Assembly: GCF_008039555.1 (NCBI RefSeq)
Contig: NZ_VDUW01000002.1
Span: forward strand, 310,001 to 374,000
From: Cerasibacillus terrae
GTDB taxonomy: Bacteria; Bacillota; Bacilli; Bacillales; Amphibacillaceae
Length of the DNA: 64,000 bases
Direction: 5' to 3'
Below the pieces are notes generated by a model. The model saw only the letters and a list, made by a program, of their open reading frames with translations. It was not told the origin of the DNA and did not search any database. Position 1 is the first letter of the stretch. Each line of letters starts with the position of its first letter. The position numbers and the translations under genes are program-made. Positions 51,556 through 61,844 of the stretch are shown here, in pieces.

Positions 51556-52668
51556 ATGGCAGATAGAATTTTTCTCTCTTCACCACATATGAGTGATGAA
51601 GGTTATGAGCGAGAATACGTGAAAGAGGCATTTGATACAAACTGGATTGCACCATTAGGTGAAAACGTAAACGGATTTGAAAGAGAGTTAGCTGAAAAGG
51701 TTGGTTCGAAAGCTGCGGCAGCTCTTTCTTCTGGAACAGCCGCCATCCATTTGGCTCTTAAAGCAGCTGGGGTAGGAGAAGGTGACATTGTGTTTTGTCC
51801 TTCACTCACATTCTCAGCTACAGCTAACCCAATTATCTATCAAAACGCAATACCTGTCTTTATTGATAGTGATTATGAAACTTGGAATATGAGTCCAAAA
51901 GCGTTAGAAGAAGCATTTGAAAAATATCCAGAAGTGAAAGCTGTTCTTGTTGTTCATTTATATGGATTATCAGCAGATATGGATAAAATTATGGATATTT
52001 GTAACAGACATAATGTAACAGTAATAGAAGATGCAGCTGAATCATTAGGTACATATTATAAAGGAAAACACACAGGAACCATTGGCGATTATGGAGTCTT
52101 TTCTTTCAATGGAAACAAGATCATCACTACATCAGGTGGTGGAATGCTTGTTTCTGATAATGAAGAAGGAATTGAAAAGGTAAGATTTTGGTCTACACAA
52201 AGTAGAGACAAAGCAAGACATTACCAACATAGCGAGATAGGGTTTAATTACCGTATGAGTAATATTGTTGCAGGAATCGGTAGAGGGCAATTGAAAGTTT
52301 TAGATGACAGAGTTGCTAAAAAGAGATACATATATAATTTTTATAAGAAAGAACTAGGTGAACTTGACGGTGTTAAATTCATGCCAAGTAATGAATGGAA
52401 TGAACCAAATTATTGGCTAAGTTCCATGACATTAAATGGTAAGGTTAGACCAATTGATGTGATGGAAGCTCTTGAGAAAGAAAATATCGAATCGAGACCT
52501 GTTTGGAAGCCAATGCATATGCAACCATACTTTGAAAAATATGATTTTATTGGTGAAGGTATGTCAGAAAAGTTGTTTGAGAATGGAGTATGTTTACCTT
52601 CCGATACGAAAATGACGGATGAGGATTTGGAAAGAGTTGTAAATGTTATTAAAGGATTGTGGAGATAA
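51556..52668 (+). CDS. DegT/DnrJ/EryC1-family sugar aminotransferase (EpsN/PglE-like)
   Basis: A 370-residue PLP-dependent aminotransferase. The PLP-binding Lys is in SFNGNKIITTSGGGM (about residue 190); other family segments are ALSSGTAAIHLAL and VIEDAAESLGTYYKGKHTG. Enzymes of this subgroup add the 4-amino group to UDP-4-keto-6-deoxy-GlcNAc made by the dehydratase at 48599. ATG follows GGGGAAGGAAG. The stop lies two bases before the next start, so it is coupled with the sugar-transferase gene. Confidence 0.92.
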   Translation: MADRIFLSSPHMSDEGYEREYVKEAFDTNWIAPLGENVNGFERELAEKVGSKAAAALSSGTAAIHLALKAAGVGEGDIVFCPSLTFSATANPIIYQNAIPVFIDSDYETWNMSPKALEEAFEKYPEVKAVLVVHLYGLSADMDKIMDICNRHNVTVIEDAAESLGTYYKGKHTGTIGDYGVFSFNGNKIITTSGGGMLVSDNEEGIEKVRFWSTQSRDKARHYQHSEIGFNYRMSNIVAGIGRGQLKVLDDRVAKKRYIYNFYKKELGELDGVKFMPSNEWNEPNYWLSSMTLNGKVRPIDVMEALEKENIESRPVWKPMHMQPYFEKYDFIGEGMSEKLFENGVCLPSDTKMTDEDLERVVNVIKGLWR

Positions 52669-52670
52669 AA

Positions 52671-53300
52671 ATGAAAGCTTTAAATCTATTTATTAAACGT
52701 ATAATTGATTTTTTTGGGAGTTTAATAGGTATTATAATAATCTCTCCACTTTTGTTGCTTATTGCAATTTCTATAAAGTTAACTTCAAAAGGTCCAGTAT
52801 TTTTTAAACAAGAACGTTTAGGAAAAGGTGGCAAAACCTTTAAAATTATTAAATTTAGAACAATGGTTGTTAATGCTGAAAAAATTGGTGACGGATTAAC
52901 AGTGAAAAGCAATAATGATGACCGAATTACAAAGGTTGGGAAATTTCTTCGTTCAACAAGCCTTGATGAATTGCCGCAATTATTTAATGTTATATCTGGA
53001 CAGATGAGCCTTGTAGGGCCTCGTCCACCTGTTACTTATTTTCCTTATAAGGGTTATGGAGAATATCCTGAATGGGCAAAAAAACGATTCACCATGCATC
53101 CTGGAATAACAGGATTAGCTCAGGTTACAGTAAGAAATTCAGTAAGTTGGGATGAACGTATTGTTGTAGATAATAAATATATTGATCACTTTAGTGTATA
53201 TTTGGATTGTAAAATATTGTTCAAAACGATACTTAAGCTTTTTAAATCAGAAAACATCTATATGGAACAGGATAATAAATCTACCAAAAAGTCAGTGTAA
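52671..53300 (+). CDS. Initiating bacterial sugar transferase (EpsL/PglC-like)
   Basis: About 209 residues: one N-terminal membrane segment (residues about 12-35) and the catalytic region of the polyprenol-phosphate hexose-1-phosphate transferases with RLGKGGKTFKIIKFRTM, TKVGKFLRSTSLDELPQ, MSLVGPRPP and HPGITGLAQV. It puts the first sugar-phosphate on the lipid carrier. The monotopic small size fits the PglC/WcaJ-core group. ATG 52671 follows GTGGAG; the upstream GTG 52659 overlaps the aminotransferase. Confidence 0.93.
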   Translation: MKALNLFIKRIIDFFGSLIGIIIISPLLLLIAISIKLTSKGPVFFKQERLGKGGKTFKIIKFRTMVVNAEKIGDGLTVKSNNDDRITKVGKFLRSTSLDELPQLFNVISGQMSLVGPRPPVTYFPYKGYGEYPEWAKKRFTMHPGITGLAQVTVRNSVSWDERIVVDNKYIDHFSVYLDCKILFKTILKLFKSENIYMEQDNKSTKKSV

Positions 53301-53332
53301 ATATAATGCTTCTAGTGGAAAGTGGTGAAGTG

Positions 53333-53845
53333 ATGATTAAGGGAAAGAAGGTATATCTAAGACCTATTATTAAAGAAGATGTTACATTTTTAAATGAATG
53401 GAAAAATAATGAGAGAGTATATAAAAATTTGGGTGGAGGTTTTTTGCCTACCTCTATAGATCTACAAGAAAAATGGATGGACTCCATGATAGATACTACA
53501 GGTAACAACAAAAGATTTATCATTTGTGATAAATATAATGTAGCATGTGGAATGGTTGGCTTATATAGTATTAACTGGATTCATCGCACTTGTGAAGTTG
53601 GTATTTATATAGGAAATGAAGGTGCACAAGGCAAAGGATACGCAAAAGAAGCATGTGTATTAATAGAACAATTTGCAAGTAAATACTTAAATTTAAGGAA
53701 AATAAAGCTAAATGTTGTATTTGATAATGAAGCAGCAATTCATATGTGGCAATCTTTAGGTTATAAAAAAGTTGGCGAATATAAAGATGAACGATTTATA
53801 GATGGTAAATATAAGGACTTAATATTAATGGAAAAATTTATTTAA
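53333..53845 (+). CDS. GNAT-family N-acetyltransferase
   Basis: A protein of about 170 residues with the RimJ/RimL-like GNAT pattern: VYLRPIIKEDVTFLNEW, the acetyl-CoA loop region GNEGAQGKGYAKEA, and AIHMWQSLGYKKVGE near the end. Standing after a sugar aminotransferase and an initiating transferase, it most likely acetylates the 4-amino sugar, the job of EpsM/PglD left-handed-helix enzymes in other clusters, or of PseH in pseudaminate synthesis. I start at ATG 53333, giving the family-typical MIKGKKVYLRP; 53306 is an upstream alternative. Confidence 0.85.
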   Translation: MIKGKKVYLRPIIKEDVTFLNEWKNNERVYKNLGGGFLPTSIDLQEKWMDSMIDTTGNNKRFIICDKYNVACGMVGLYSINWIHRTCEVGIYIGNEGAQGKGYAKEACVLIEQFASKYLNLRKIKLNVVFDNEAAIHMWQSLGYKKVGEYKDERFIDGKYKDLILMEKFI

Positions 53846-53905
53846 ACTATAATTTATTATAAATATATTAACTTTTTGTATATTTTGGTTCGGAGGATTT
53901 GTATA

Positions 53906-54889
53906 ATGATTGATAATCTGAATGTCCTGATTTTAAGCTGTGGAACTAGAAATAAAATTGTTCAGTATTTTAAAAAGGAATTAGATGGAAGAGGTATTGT
54001 AGTAGCAACAGATTGTAGCAATCTAGCACCTGCTTTATATGAAGCTGATAAACATTATGTTGTTCCAAGAATGGATGAAGATGGGTATCTAGATGTAATT
54101 CTTTCTATTTGCAAAGAAAATAGGATTAAAGCTATTTTATCATTAATTGATCCAGAACTTAGTTTAATTGCAAAACATAAACATGAATTTATGGATATCG
54201 GTGTTTTACCTGTTGTATCTAATTATGATGTTGTTGAAATGTGTTTTGATAAATATAAGATGTTTCAGTTTTTAGAACAAAATGGTTTCCCAACTGTAAA
54301 GAGTTACATAGATAAAGAGAAATTCTATAATGATGTAGAATCAGGCATTATTAATTACCCTGTGTTTGTTAAACCTGTAAAAGGAAGTGCTAGTATTAAT
54401 ATAAGTAAGGTGACTTCCAAGGAAGAAATTGAGTTACTATTTAGTAGGTTTGATAATCTAATGATACAAGAATTCATGGATGGTACGGAATACGGTGCTG
54501 ATGTGTATATTGATATGATTTCTAATGAACCAGTTGCAATATTTTTAAAAGAAAAATTAAAAATGAGAGCTGGAGAAACCGATAAATCTGTATCCGTTAA
54601 AGATGAGAGTCTATTTAAATTAATTACAGATTTTGTGAAAAAAATAGAATTTAAAGGAATTATTGATGTGGATATTTTTAAGGTAAACGGTAATTACTAC
54701 ATTTCTGAAGTGAACCCCCGCTTTGGTGGAGGATATCCTCATGCACATGAGAGTGGAGTAAATGTTCCAGGAATGATTATTAATAATATAAGTAAAGATG
54801 TAAATCAGAATAAGATAGGTAAATATGATTCGGGAACTTACATGATGAAATACAACGAAATAAAAATAGAACAAACGAATGAAGGGTGA
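53906..54889 (+). CDS. ATP-grasp carboxylate-amine ligase-like enzyme
   Basis: About 327 residues with the ATP-grasp fold: an N-terminal Rossmann-like part (NVLILSCGTRNKIVQYFKKE), the ATP-binding strand YPVFVKPVKGSAS (about residue 150), IQEFMDGTEYGADVYID, and the metal-binding end DVDIFKVNGNYYISEVNPRFGGGYP. Such enzymes join a carboxylate, activated as acyl phosphate, to an amine or thiol. In polysaccharide loci they may attach an amino acid or acid to a sugar. ATG 53906 follows CGGAGG. It is next to a CapK-like adenylate-forming gene. Confidence 0.85.
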   Translation: MIDNLNVLILSCGTRNKIVQYFKKELDGRGIVVATDCSNLAPALYEADKHYVVPRMDEDGYLDVILSICKENRIKAILSLIDPELSLIAKHKHEFMDIGVLPVVSNYDVVEMCFDKYKMFQFLEQNGFPTVKSYIDKEKFYNDVESGIINYPVFVKPVKGSASINISKVTSKEEIELLFSRFDNLMIQEFMDGTEYGADVYIDMISNEPVAIFLKEKLKMRAGETDKSVSVKDESLFKLITDFVKKIEFKGIIDVDIFKVNGNYYISEVNPRFGGGYPHAHESGVNVPGMIINNISKDVNQNKIGKYDSGTYMMKYNEIKIEQTNEG

Positions 54890-54895
54890 TTTTTT

Positions 54896-56218
54896 ATGTT
54901 CGGAAAAGCATTGTGTAAGTTAAGAGGGTTAGCTTTTTGGAGATTAGATTCTGTGAAGGGAAACAGTGTAAGAAATGCCTATAATAAAATAAAGGAAATA
55001 GATCATATTGATAGTAGAAGTGATCGAGTTATAAAATATCAAGAAAATGCTCTAAATAAATTAATAGTTCATGCTACTGATACTACAGATTTTTATAAAC
55101 CTTTCAAAGGGGCCGTTTTAAAGGATTTCCCTGTTATAGATAAACATTTAATTAACGAACATAAAAAGGAATTCATGTCTAATATCTATAACAAGAATAA
55201 TTTAATTGCGATGTCAACAAGTGGATCTACAGGTACCCCATTTATTTGTTACCAAAATAAAGAGAAAAAGAAAAGAGTAAATGCTGAGGTAATTTATTAC
55301 AGTGAAAAAGCTGGCTATTCTGTAGGTAAAAACTTGATATTTTTGAGAGCACTCACAGAAAAGAGTAAAAAAACAAAAATTCACCAATGGATTCAAAATG
55401 AATCTTTAATAGATATTAGTCATCTTGATAATAAAAATATTGAAGGGATTTTAGGAGAAATAGAAAAGGCTTCTAGTTCGGGTTCAATGATATTAGCATA
55501 TGCATCAACTCTTGACGTATTAAAGGATTACTTCAAAAGAAACGGGAACTCAAAAATTGGTGAGAGCAATATTACTGGCATTGTAAGTAGTTCAGAAATG
55601 TTATTTGATGATACAAGAGACTCGATATCAAAAGCATTTAATTGCCAATGTTTTTCTAGATATTCTAATCAGGAAAATGGAATAATAGGACAGGACGATA
55701 GAATAAACAATGCCTTTCTTCTTAACGAGGCTAACTATCTAGTGGAAATCTTTAAAGAAAACGAAGATACTCCTGTGTCAGAGGGAGAAGTTGGACGTAT
55801 TGTTATTACAGATTTATACAATTACGCAATGCCCCTTATTAGATACGATACCGGAGATATAGGAACAACTACATTTGTAAATTATAACGGTATACAAAAG
55901 AGAGCAATTTCAAATTTTGGCGGTAGGAAGATTGATATAGTATATGATTGTTACGGTAATCGTTTATCACCGCATATTATTAGTAATAACTTTTGGTCAT
56001 TTCCTGAAATTAAACAATTTCAATTTATTCAAGAGACCAGTAACCAATATACTATAAAAATCTGTGCTGATCGTAAATTAGTGAAGGAAAATGAATTGAA
56101 GGATATTTTATTTAACCTTCTGGGGAAAAAGGCCCAAATAAAACTAGAATTGGTTGATCAAATACCCGTATTGTCTTCAGGAAAGAGAAAATATGTTATA
56201 AATAGAATGAATGGGTGA
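54896..56218 (+). CDS. CapK / phenylacetate-CoA-ligase-like adenylate-forming enzyme
   Basis: A 440-residue protein with the AMP-binding motif STSGSTGTPF (about residues 102-111), RYSNQENGIIGQD, and the C-terminal segment PLIRYDTGDIG. This fits the CapK/PaaK-like group found in capsule loci, whose substrates are mostly unknown. It begins seven bases after the ATP-grasp stop, so the two are probably partners, one activating an acid and one making an amide or ester on the sugar; that is inference. No membrane segments. Confidence 0.85.
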   Translation: MFGKALCKLRGLAFWRLDSVKGNSVRNAYNKIKEIDHIDSRSDRVIKYQENALNKLIVHATDTTDFYKPFKGAVLKDFPVIDKHLINEHKKEFMSNIYNKNNLIAMSTSGSTGTPFICYQNKEKKKRVNAEVIYYSEKAGYSVGKNLIFLRALTEKSKKTKIHQWIQNESLIDISHLDNKNIEGILGEIEKASSSGSMILAYASTLDVLKDYFKRNGNSKIGESNITGIVSSSEMLFDDTRDSISKAFNCQCFSRYSNQENGIIGQDDRINNAFLLNEANYLVEIFKENEDTPVSEGEVGRIVITDLYNYAMPLIRYDTGDIGTTTFVNYNGIQKRAISNFGGRKIDIVYDCYGNRLSPHIISNNFWSFPEIKQFQFIQETSNQYTIKICADRKLVKENELKDILFNLLGKKAQIKLELVDQIPVLSSGKRKYVINRMNG

Positions 56219-56222
56219 AGAA

Positions 56223-57425
56223 ATGAATATTTTATTTTTAACAATGGTCAACATTAACAGTATAAACCGTCAAAACATTTATTCGGACTTAATGCGGAAG
56301 TTTAGAGAAAGAAATCATAACGTTTATATAGTTAGTCCAAGGGAAAAAAAGGCAAATATGCCTACAGAATTTAACGAAAAAGATGGGATACATTTTTTGA
56401 AAGTAAAAATTGGAAATATCACTAAAACCAATGTTATTGAAAAAGGTATTTCAACTATAAGAATAGAGAGTTTATTTTTAAAAGCTATAAAAAAGTATAT
56501 GAATGATATAAAGTTTGATTTAGCTCTTTATTCAACGCCACCAATTACTTTTGAGAAAGTGATTAGCTATATTAAAAAAAGAGATGGGGCAAAATCTTAT
56601 CTTCTATTAAAAGACATATTTCCACAAAATGCTGTTGATTTAAATATGTTTAGTAAAAAAGGAATCATATATAAGTATTTTAGATTGAAAGAAAAGAAGT
56701 TATATGCACAATCTGACTTTATAGGATGTATGTCAAAAGCAAATGTGGATTTTGTTTTAAAAAATAACCCGGATATACCACCAGATACAGTAGAAGTGTG
56801 TCCTAATAGTATCGAACCACAAATAATTAATAATAATAAAACTAAGATGGAAAATATCCGAAAAAAATACAATATCCCACTAGATAAAACGGTATTTATT
56901 TATGGCGGCAATCTTGGAAAGCCTCAGGGAATTGATTTTTTAATTAAATGCTTAAATGCTAATCAATCTAATAAGCAAGTTTATTTTGTTATAGCTGGTT
57001 CGGGAACAGAGTTCAATAAGCTACAATCTTTCTTTAACAAAGAAAAAGTAACCAACGCACAACTGTTTAATCAATTGCCAAAAGAAGACTATGAAATCTT
57101 GGCAAATTCATGTGATGTTGGATTAATCTTTTTAGATAATCGCTTTACAATACCAAATTTTCCATCGAGACTTCTTACCTATATGCAGGCTTCAATGCCT
57201 GTTTTAGCAGCAACAGATGTAAATACTGATATCGGACAAGTTATAGAACAAGGAAAGTTTGGATTGTGGTGCGAGAGCAATAATGTTGAAGAATTTAATA
57301 AACAAGTACAGCGCTTATGTGATGAAAATTTAAGGAAACAAATGGGAATTAACTCGAGAAAATACTTAGAGAAAAACTATACGAGTAGACATTCATACGA
57401 GATTATAATGAGTCATTTTAGATAA
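56223..57425 (+). CDS. Glycosyltransferase, WbuB-like GT4
   Basis: About 400 residues with a GT-B fold. The N-terminal domain starts MNILFLTMVNINSINRQNIY; the C-terminal nucleotide-sugar domain contains FIYGGNLGKPQGIDFLI, VIAGSGTEF, and FPSRLLTYMQASMPVLAATD. WbuB-like enzymes transfer FucNAc-type residues in several polysaccharides, which would fit the CapEFG genes downstream; specificity is inferred. ATG 56223 follows GGGTGAAG, inside the end region of the CapK-like gene. Confidence 0.88.
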   Translation: MNILFLTMVNINSINRQNIYSDLMRKFRERNHNVYIVSPREKKANMPTEFNEKDGIHFLKVKIGNITKTNVIEKGISTIRIESLFLKAIKKYMNDIKFDLALYSTPPITFEKVISYIKKRDGAKSYLLLKDIFPQNAVDLNMFSKKGIIYKYFRLKEKKLYAQSDFIGCMSKANVDFVLKNNPDIPPDTVEVCPNSIEPQIINNNKTKMENIRKKYNIPLDKTVFIYGGNLGKPQGIDFLIKCLNANQSNKQVYFVIAGSGTEFNKLQSFFNKEKVTNAQLFNQLPKEDYEILANSCDVGLIFLDNRFTIPNFPSRLLTYMQASMPVLAATDVNTDIGQVIEQGKFGLWCESNNVEEFNKQVQRLCDENLRKQMGINSRKYLEKNYTSRHSYEIIMSHFR

Positions 57426-57443
57426 TAGAAAAGAGGTTTAACC

Positions 57444-58481
57444 ATGTTTGAAGATAAAACGTTACTAATAACAGGTGGAACGGGTTCGTTTGGTAATGCT
57501 GTAATGGAAAGATTTTTAGATACAGACATAAAAGAAATTCGTATATTTTCTCGTGATGAAAAAAAACAAGATGATATGAGAAAAAAATATAAAAATGATA
57601 AAATCAAATTCTACTTAGGTGATGTAAGGGAATTATCCAGTGTAAAAAATGCAATGCATGGTGTCGATTATATTTTTCATGCTGCTGCATTAAAGCAGGT
57701 GCCTTCTTGTGAGTTTTTTCCGTTAGAAGCTGTAAGAACGAATATTTTAGGTACGGATAATGTGTTAACGGCAGCAATTGAATATGGTGTAAAAAAGGTT
57801 ATTTGTCTTTCAACTGATAAAGCAGCATATCCAATCAATGCCATGGGAATATCAAAAGCAATGATGGAAAAAGTATTTGTTGCAAAATCTAAAACTGTTG
57901 ATCCTGAAAAAACACTAATTTGTGGAACTAGATATGGTAACGTAATGGCGTCACGTGGTTCAGTTATTCCACTATTTATTGAACAGATAAAAAGTGGTCA
58001 GCCATTAACCATCACAGATCCCAATATGACAAGATTTTTGATGAGTTTAGAAGAAGCAGTTGAACTAGTTATATTTGCGTTTCAAAATGCTGAAGCAGGA
58101 GACATTATGGTTCAAAAATCGCCAGCAAGCACAATTGGTGACCTTGCTCAAGCGTTAAAAGAGTTGTTTAACGCAGCTAATAATATAAAAATTATTGGAA
58201 CACGTCACGGGGAAAAACGTTATGAAACACTTCTGACAAAAGAAGAATATGTAAAAGCAGAGGATTTGCCTGATTTCTATAGAGTTCCAGCTGACCAACG
58301 AGATCTTAACTATGATAAGTACTTCGACGATGGGGAACATGAACTTACTACTATGGAAGAATATAACTCGGATAATACGCAAATTCTTACTGTTGATCAG
58401 ATTAAAGAAAAATTACTTGAACTAGATTATGTACAAAATGAATTAAAGAAATGGAAAGAAAATACTCATGTAATGAATTAA
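57444..58481 (+). CDS. capE: CapE-like UDP-GlcNAc 4,6-dehydratase/5-epimerase
   Basis: A 345-residue cytosolic SDR enzyme with LLITGGTGSFGNAVMERFL (residues about 7-25), the active-site segment STDKAAYPINAMGISK with Met in place of Tyr, and GTRYGNVMASRGSVIP. This family starts UDP-L-FucNAc synthesis from UDP-GlcNAc. Next to it are CapF and CapG homologues in the classical order, so the pathway is complete. ATG follows AAAGAGGTT. Confidence 0.94.
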   Translation: MFEDKTLLITGGTGSFGNAVMERFLDTDIKEIRIFSRDEKKQDDMRKKYKNDKIKFYLGDVRELSSVKNAMHGVDYIFHAAALKQVPSCEFFPLEAVRTNILGTDNVLTAAIEYGVKKVICLSTDKAAYPINAMGISKAMMEKVFVAKSKTVDPEKTLICGTRYGNVMASRGSVIPLFIEQIKSGQPLTITDPNMTRFLMSLEEAVELVIFAFQNAEAGDIMVQKSPASTIGDLAQALKELFNAANNIKIIGTRHGEKRYETLLTKEEYVKAEDLPDFYRVPADQRDLNYDKYFDDGEHELTTMEEYNSDNTQILTVDQIKEKLLELDYVQNELKKWKENTHVMN

Positions 58482-58497
58482 AAGGTGGGAATAATTG

Positions 58498-59613
58498 ATG
58501 AAGATTCTTGTTACGGGTTCAAAAGGTTTTGTAGGAAAGAATTTAGTAGCAGAATTAAAAAACCAAGGATATAATGACAAAGATATACTTGAATTTTCAA
58601 GAGAAACAGATCCTTCATTACTGAATCAATATACAAAAGAATGCAATTTTGTTTTTCATTTAGCCGGAGTAAATAGACCAGAAAATGAAACTGAATTTAT
58701 GGAAGGTAACTTTGACTTTACAACACATTTGTTGGCATTGTTGAAAAAACATAATAATAAAGCACCCATTCTTATTACCTCTTCTATCCAAGCTGAAAAG
58801 GACAATCCTTATGGTAAAAGTAAAAGAGCAGCGGAAAAAACATTATTTGAATATAGTAATGAAACGGGTGTAGATGTTTATGTTTATAGATTGACAAATC
58901 TATTTGGCAAATGGAGTAAGCCCAATTACAATACAGTAGTCGCAACGTTTTGTCATAATATTGCTAGAGAATTAGATATTCAAGTAAACAACCCTGATGC
59001 TGAACTTAGTCTTTGCTATATAGATGATGTGTTAGATGAGTTTTTTAATGCTTTGGACGACAATCCAACAATGCAAGATGAGTTTTGTATTGTGCCGGTA
59101 ACATATAATATCACACTTGGAAAATTGGCCGATTTAATAAAAAGCTTTAAAGCAAGCAGAAAGAATATAAGTATTCCTGATATGGAAGATGCTTTAACAA
59201 AGAAACTTTACAGCACCTACCTAAGTTTTTTACCAGAGGACCAATTTGCTTATAACCTTAAAATGAATACTGACCATAGAGGATCTTTTACTGAATTCAT
59301 GAGAACACCTGAAAGAGGGCAAGTTTCTGTAAATGTATCAAAACCTGGGATTACTAAAGGAAACCATTGGCATCATACGAAAAATGAGAAGTTTTTAGTG
59401 GTAAGTGGAGAAGGGTTAATTCGCTTTAGAAAAATAGACTCAGACGAAGTTATTGAGTATCGGGTAAGTGGTGAAAAACTCCAGGTAGTAGATATTCCTA
59501 CTGGTTATACACACTCCATTGTAAATGTAGGGGATAGTGATTTGGTAACGGTAATGTGGGTAAATGAATGTTTTGATCCAGAAAATCCAGATACTTACTT
59601 TATGGAGGTATAA
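58498..59613 (+). CDS. capF: CapF-like bifunctional reductase/cupin epimerase
   Basis: About 371 residues: an N-terminal SDR domain (ILVTGSKGFVGKNLV, then SSIQAEKDNPYGKSKRAAE carrying YxxxK) and a C-terminal cupin (from about 245) with GITKGNHWHHTKNEKFLVV, whose His and Glu bind metal. CapF carries out C-3 epimerisation and C-4 reduction in UDP-L-FucNAc synthesis. ATG 58498 follows AAAGGTGGG; the codon at 58495 is three bases upstream. Directly behind capE and four bases before capG. Confidence 0.94.
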   Translation: MKILVTGSKGFVGKNLVAELKNQGYNDKDILEFSRETDPSLLNQYTKECNFVFHLAGVNRPENETEFMEGNFDFTTHLLALLKKHNNKAPILITSSIQAEKDNPYGKSKRAAEKTLFEYSNETGVDVYVYRLTNLFGKWSKPNYNTVVATFCHNIARELDIQVNNPDAELSLCYIDDVLDEFFNALDDNPTMQDEFCIVPVTYNITLGKLADLIKSFKASRKNISIPDMEDALTKKLYSTYLSFLPEDQFAYNLKMNTDHRGSFTEFMRTPERGQVSVNVSKPGITKGNHWHHTKNEKFLVVSGEGLIRFRKIDSDEVIEYRVSGEKLQVVDIPTGYTHSIVNVGDSDLVTVMWVNECFDPENPDTYFMEV

Positions 59614-59616
59614 TAA

Positions 59617-60747
59617 ATGAAAAAACTAAAAGTAATGACAGTAGTTGGGACTAGACCAGAAATTATAAGACTATCTGCTGTTATTAATAAATTAGAAGAA
59701 TCCAATGCAATTGAACATATATTAGTTCATACAGGACAAAATTATGATTATGAGTTAAATGAAGTATTTTTTAAAGACTTCAATTTAAAAAAACCAGATT
59801 ATTTCCTTAATGCTGCTACTGGTACAGCAGTAGAGACAATAGGAAATATACTAGTTAAAATAGACCCTATAATGGAAGAAGTAAATCCAGATGCATTTTT
59901 AGTATTAGGAGATACAAATAGCTGTTTATGTGCAATTGCAGCAAAAAGGCGTCATATCCCTATATTTCACATGGAAGCTGGAAATAGATGTTTTGATCAA
60001 AGAGTACCAGAAGAAACGAATAGAAGAATAGTAGATCATACAGCTGATATAAATTTAACATACAGTGATATTGCAAGAGAATATTTAATAAGTGAGGGTT
60101 TACCTGCTGACCGAATTATTAAAACTGGAAGTCCTATGTACGAAGTTCTTCATTCAAGAAAAGAGGATATTAAGAAATCTGATGTGTTAGAGAGACTGAA
60201 CTTAGAAGAAGATAATTATTTTGTCGTATCTGCACATAGAGAAGAAAATATTAATTCAGAGAGTAACTTCTTAGATTTGGTTGATAGCTTGAATGCTGTT
60301 GCAGAAAAATATAGTATACCGATTATTGTGAGTACGCATCCAAGAACTAGAAAGATGATTGAATCGAAAGGAATTGAATTCAATCCTTTAGTGAAAACTA
60401 TGAAACCTTTAGGGTTTAATGATTATGTGAAACTTCAAATCAAGGCAAGAGCAGTTTTAAGTGACAGTGGTACGATTAACGAGGAGTCTTCCATTCTTGG
60501 ATTTAGGGCACTTAACATAAGAGAAGCTCATGAGAGACCAGAGGCAATGGAAGAAGCATCAGTGATGATGGTAGGTCTAGAAAAAGAAAGAGTATTACAA
60601 GGACTTGAGATACTAAAGACGCAGGAAAAAGATACTTTAAGACTTGTAGGAGATTATAGTATGCCTAATGTATCAGATAAAGTGTTACGGATTATTTTAT
60701 CTTATACAGATTATGTGGATCGGGTTGTGTGGGGGAAAATTAATTGA
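59617..60747 (+). CDS. capG: CapG/WecB-like UDP-sugar 2-epimerase
   Basis: A 376-residue enzyme of the UDP-GlcNAc 2-epimerase family: [14 protein letters not shown] (about 7-20), [35 protein letters not shown] and [11 protein letters not shown]. Placed after CapE and CapF it is expected to convert UDP-L-PneNAc/6-deoxy-talose type intermediates to UDP-L-FucNAc. ATG follows TGGAGGTATAATAA. Its end overlaps the next start by four bases. MnaA-type UDP-ManNAc epimerase is the alternative. Confidence 0.92.
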   Translation: MKKLKVMTVVGTRPEIIRLSAVINKLEESNAIEHILVHTGQNYDYELNEVFFKDFNLKKPDYFLNAATGTAVETIGNILVKIDPIMEEVNPDAFLVLGDTNSCLCAIAAKRRHIPIFHMEAGNRCFDQRVPEETNRRIVDHTADINLTYSDIAREYLISEGLPADRIIKTGSPMYEVLHSRKEDIKKSDVLERLNLEEDNYFVVSAHREENINSESNFLDLVDSLNAVAEKYSIPIIVSTHPRTRKMIESKGIEFNPLVKTMKPLGFNDYVKLQIKARAVLSDSGTINEESSILGFRALNIREAHERPEAMEEASVMMVGLEKERVLQGLEILKTQEKDTLRLVGDYSMPNVSDKVLRIILSYTDYVDRVVWGKIN

Positions 60748-61820
60748 TGAAAGTAATGGTTTTTGATGTACCAGCAGAGAATGGGGGAGCTTTATCAATT
60801 TTAAAAGAATTCTATCGCGAAGTGAAGTTTTATGAAGACAAAAATATCCAATGGATTTTTGTATTAAGTAAACCTATGTTGAAAGAGACGAAAAACATAA
60901 AAATTATTAGATACCCATGGGCCAAAAAAAGTTGGTTACATAGAATGTATTTTGATCAAATTAAGGCACCTAAACTGGTTAGAAAGTTTAATCCCGATAA
61001 AATATTTTCACTGCAAAATGTTATTATTCCTAGAGTTAAGGTAGAGCAGATTATATATATTCATCAATCCCTCCCTTTTGTGAACCATCGTTTTAGTATT
61101 AGAGAAAATAAACTATTTTGGGTATACCAAAATATTGTCAGTAAGATTATATTCAAGTCCATTAAAAGGTCAAAAAAGGTTATTGTTCAATTGAATTGGT
61201 TCAAAGATGCATGCATAGAAAAAACTGCAGTTGCAGAAGAAAAAATTAAAGTGATACCACCAAAAGTAAATATTGATATAAAAAAATATTTTTCTCCAAC
61301 TGAAAATTCTCTTTCCACATTTTTTTATCCAGCTGGAGCTAGTTATTATAAAAATCACCGTACCATAGTTGAAGCATGTAAAAAGTTAAAGTCTAAAGGT
61401 GTGAATAATTATAAAGTGCTTTTCACATTGACTGGAAATGAAAATGAACACCTCGCTACTCTATATAATAGAGTTATAAAGGAAAATTTACAGGTGGAAT
61501 TTTTAGGAAGTATTAGTCGAGAAGATGTATTTAAATACTATTCAAAAACAGTCCTAATATTTCCTTCATATATTGAAACTTTTGGATTACCTATGCTAGA
61601 AAGTAAAATGCATAAAGGTGTAATATTAGCTGCAAATACTCCATTTTCACATGAAATACTAGATGGGTATGAAAATGCTTATTTCTTCAACGCTTTTGAT
61701 AGTGATGAGTTAGCAACTTTAATGATACATATAAGTAAAGGAAAAATTAATTTTATAGATGATGTAAGTGTTGAAAAAAAAATATCAAAAGTACTATTAA
61801 TTGATGAAGTTCTTGATTAA
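60744..61820 (+). CDS. Glycosyltransferase, GT4 family
   Basis: About 358 residues with the GT-B pattern. The C-terminal domain shows [32 protein letters not shown] and the EX7E element in [17 protein letters not shown]. No membrane segments; acts at the inner membrane face on lipid-linked intermediates. ATGA overlap with capG shows coupling. Sugar specificity is not readable from sequence. Confidence 0.85.
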   Translation: MMKVMVFDVPAENGGALSILKEFYREVKFYEDKNIQWIFVLSKPMLKETKNIKIIRYPWAKKSWLHRMYFDQIKAPKLVRKFNPDKIFSLQNVIIPRVKVEQIIYIHQSLPFVNHRFSIRENKLFWVYQNIVSKIIFKSIKRSKKVIVQLNWFKDACIEKTAVAEEKIKVIPPKVNIDIKKYFSPTENSLSTFFYPAGASYYKNHRTIVEACKKLKSKGVNNYKVLFTLTGNENEHLATLYNRVIKENLQVEFLGSISREDVFKYYSKTVLIFPSYIETFGLPMLESKMHKGVILAANTPFSHEILDGYENAYFFNAFDSDELATLMIHISKGKINFIDDVSVEKKISKVLLIDEVLD

Positions 61821-61844
61821 TATTGAATATTAGGATGTGCTTAA

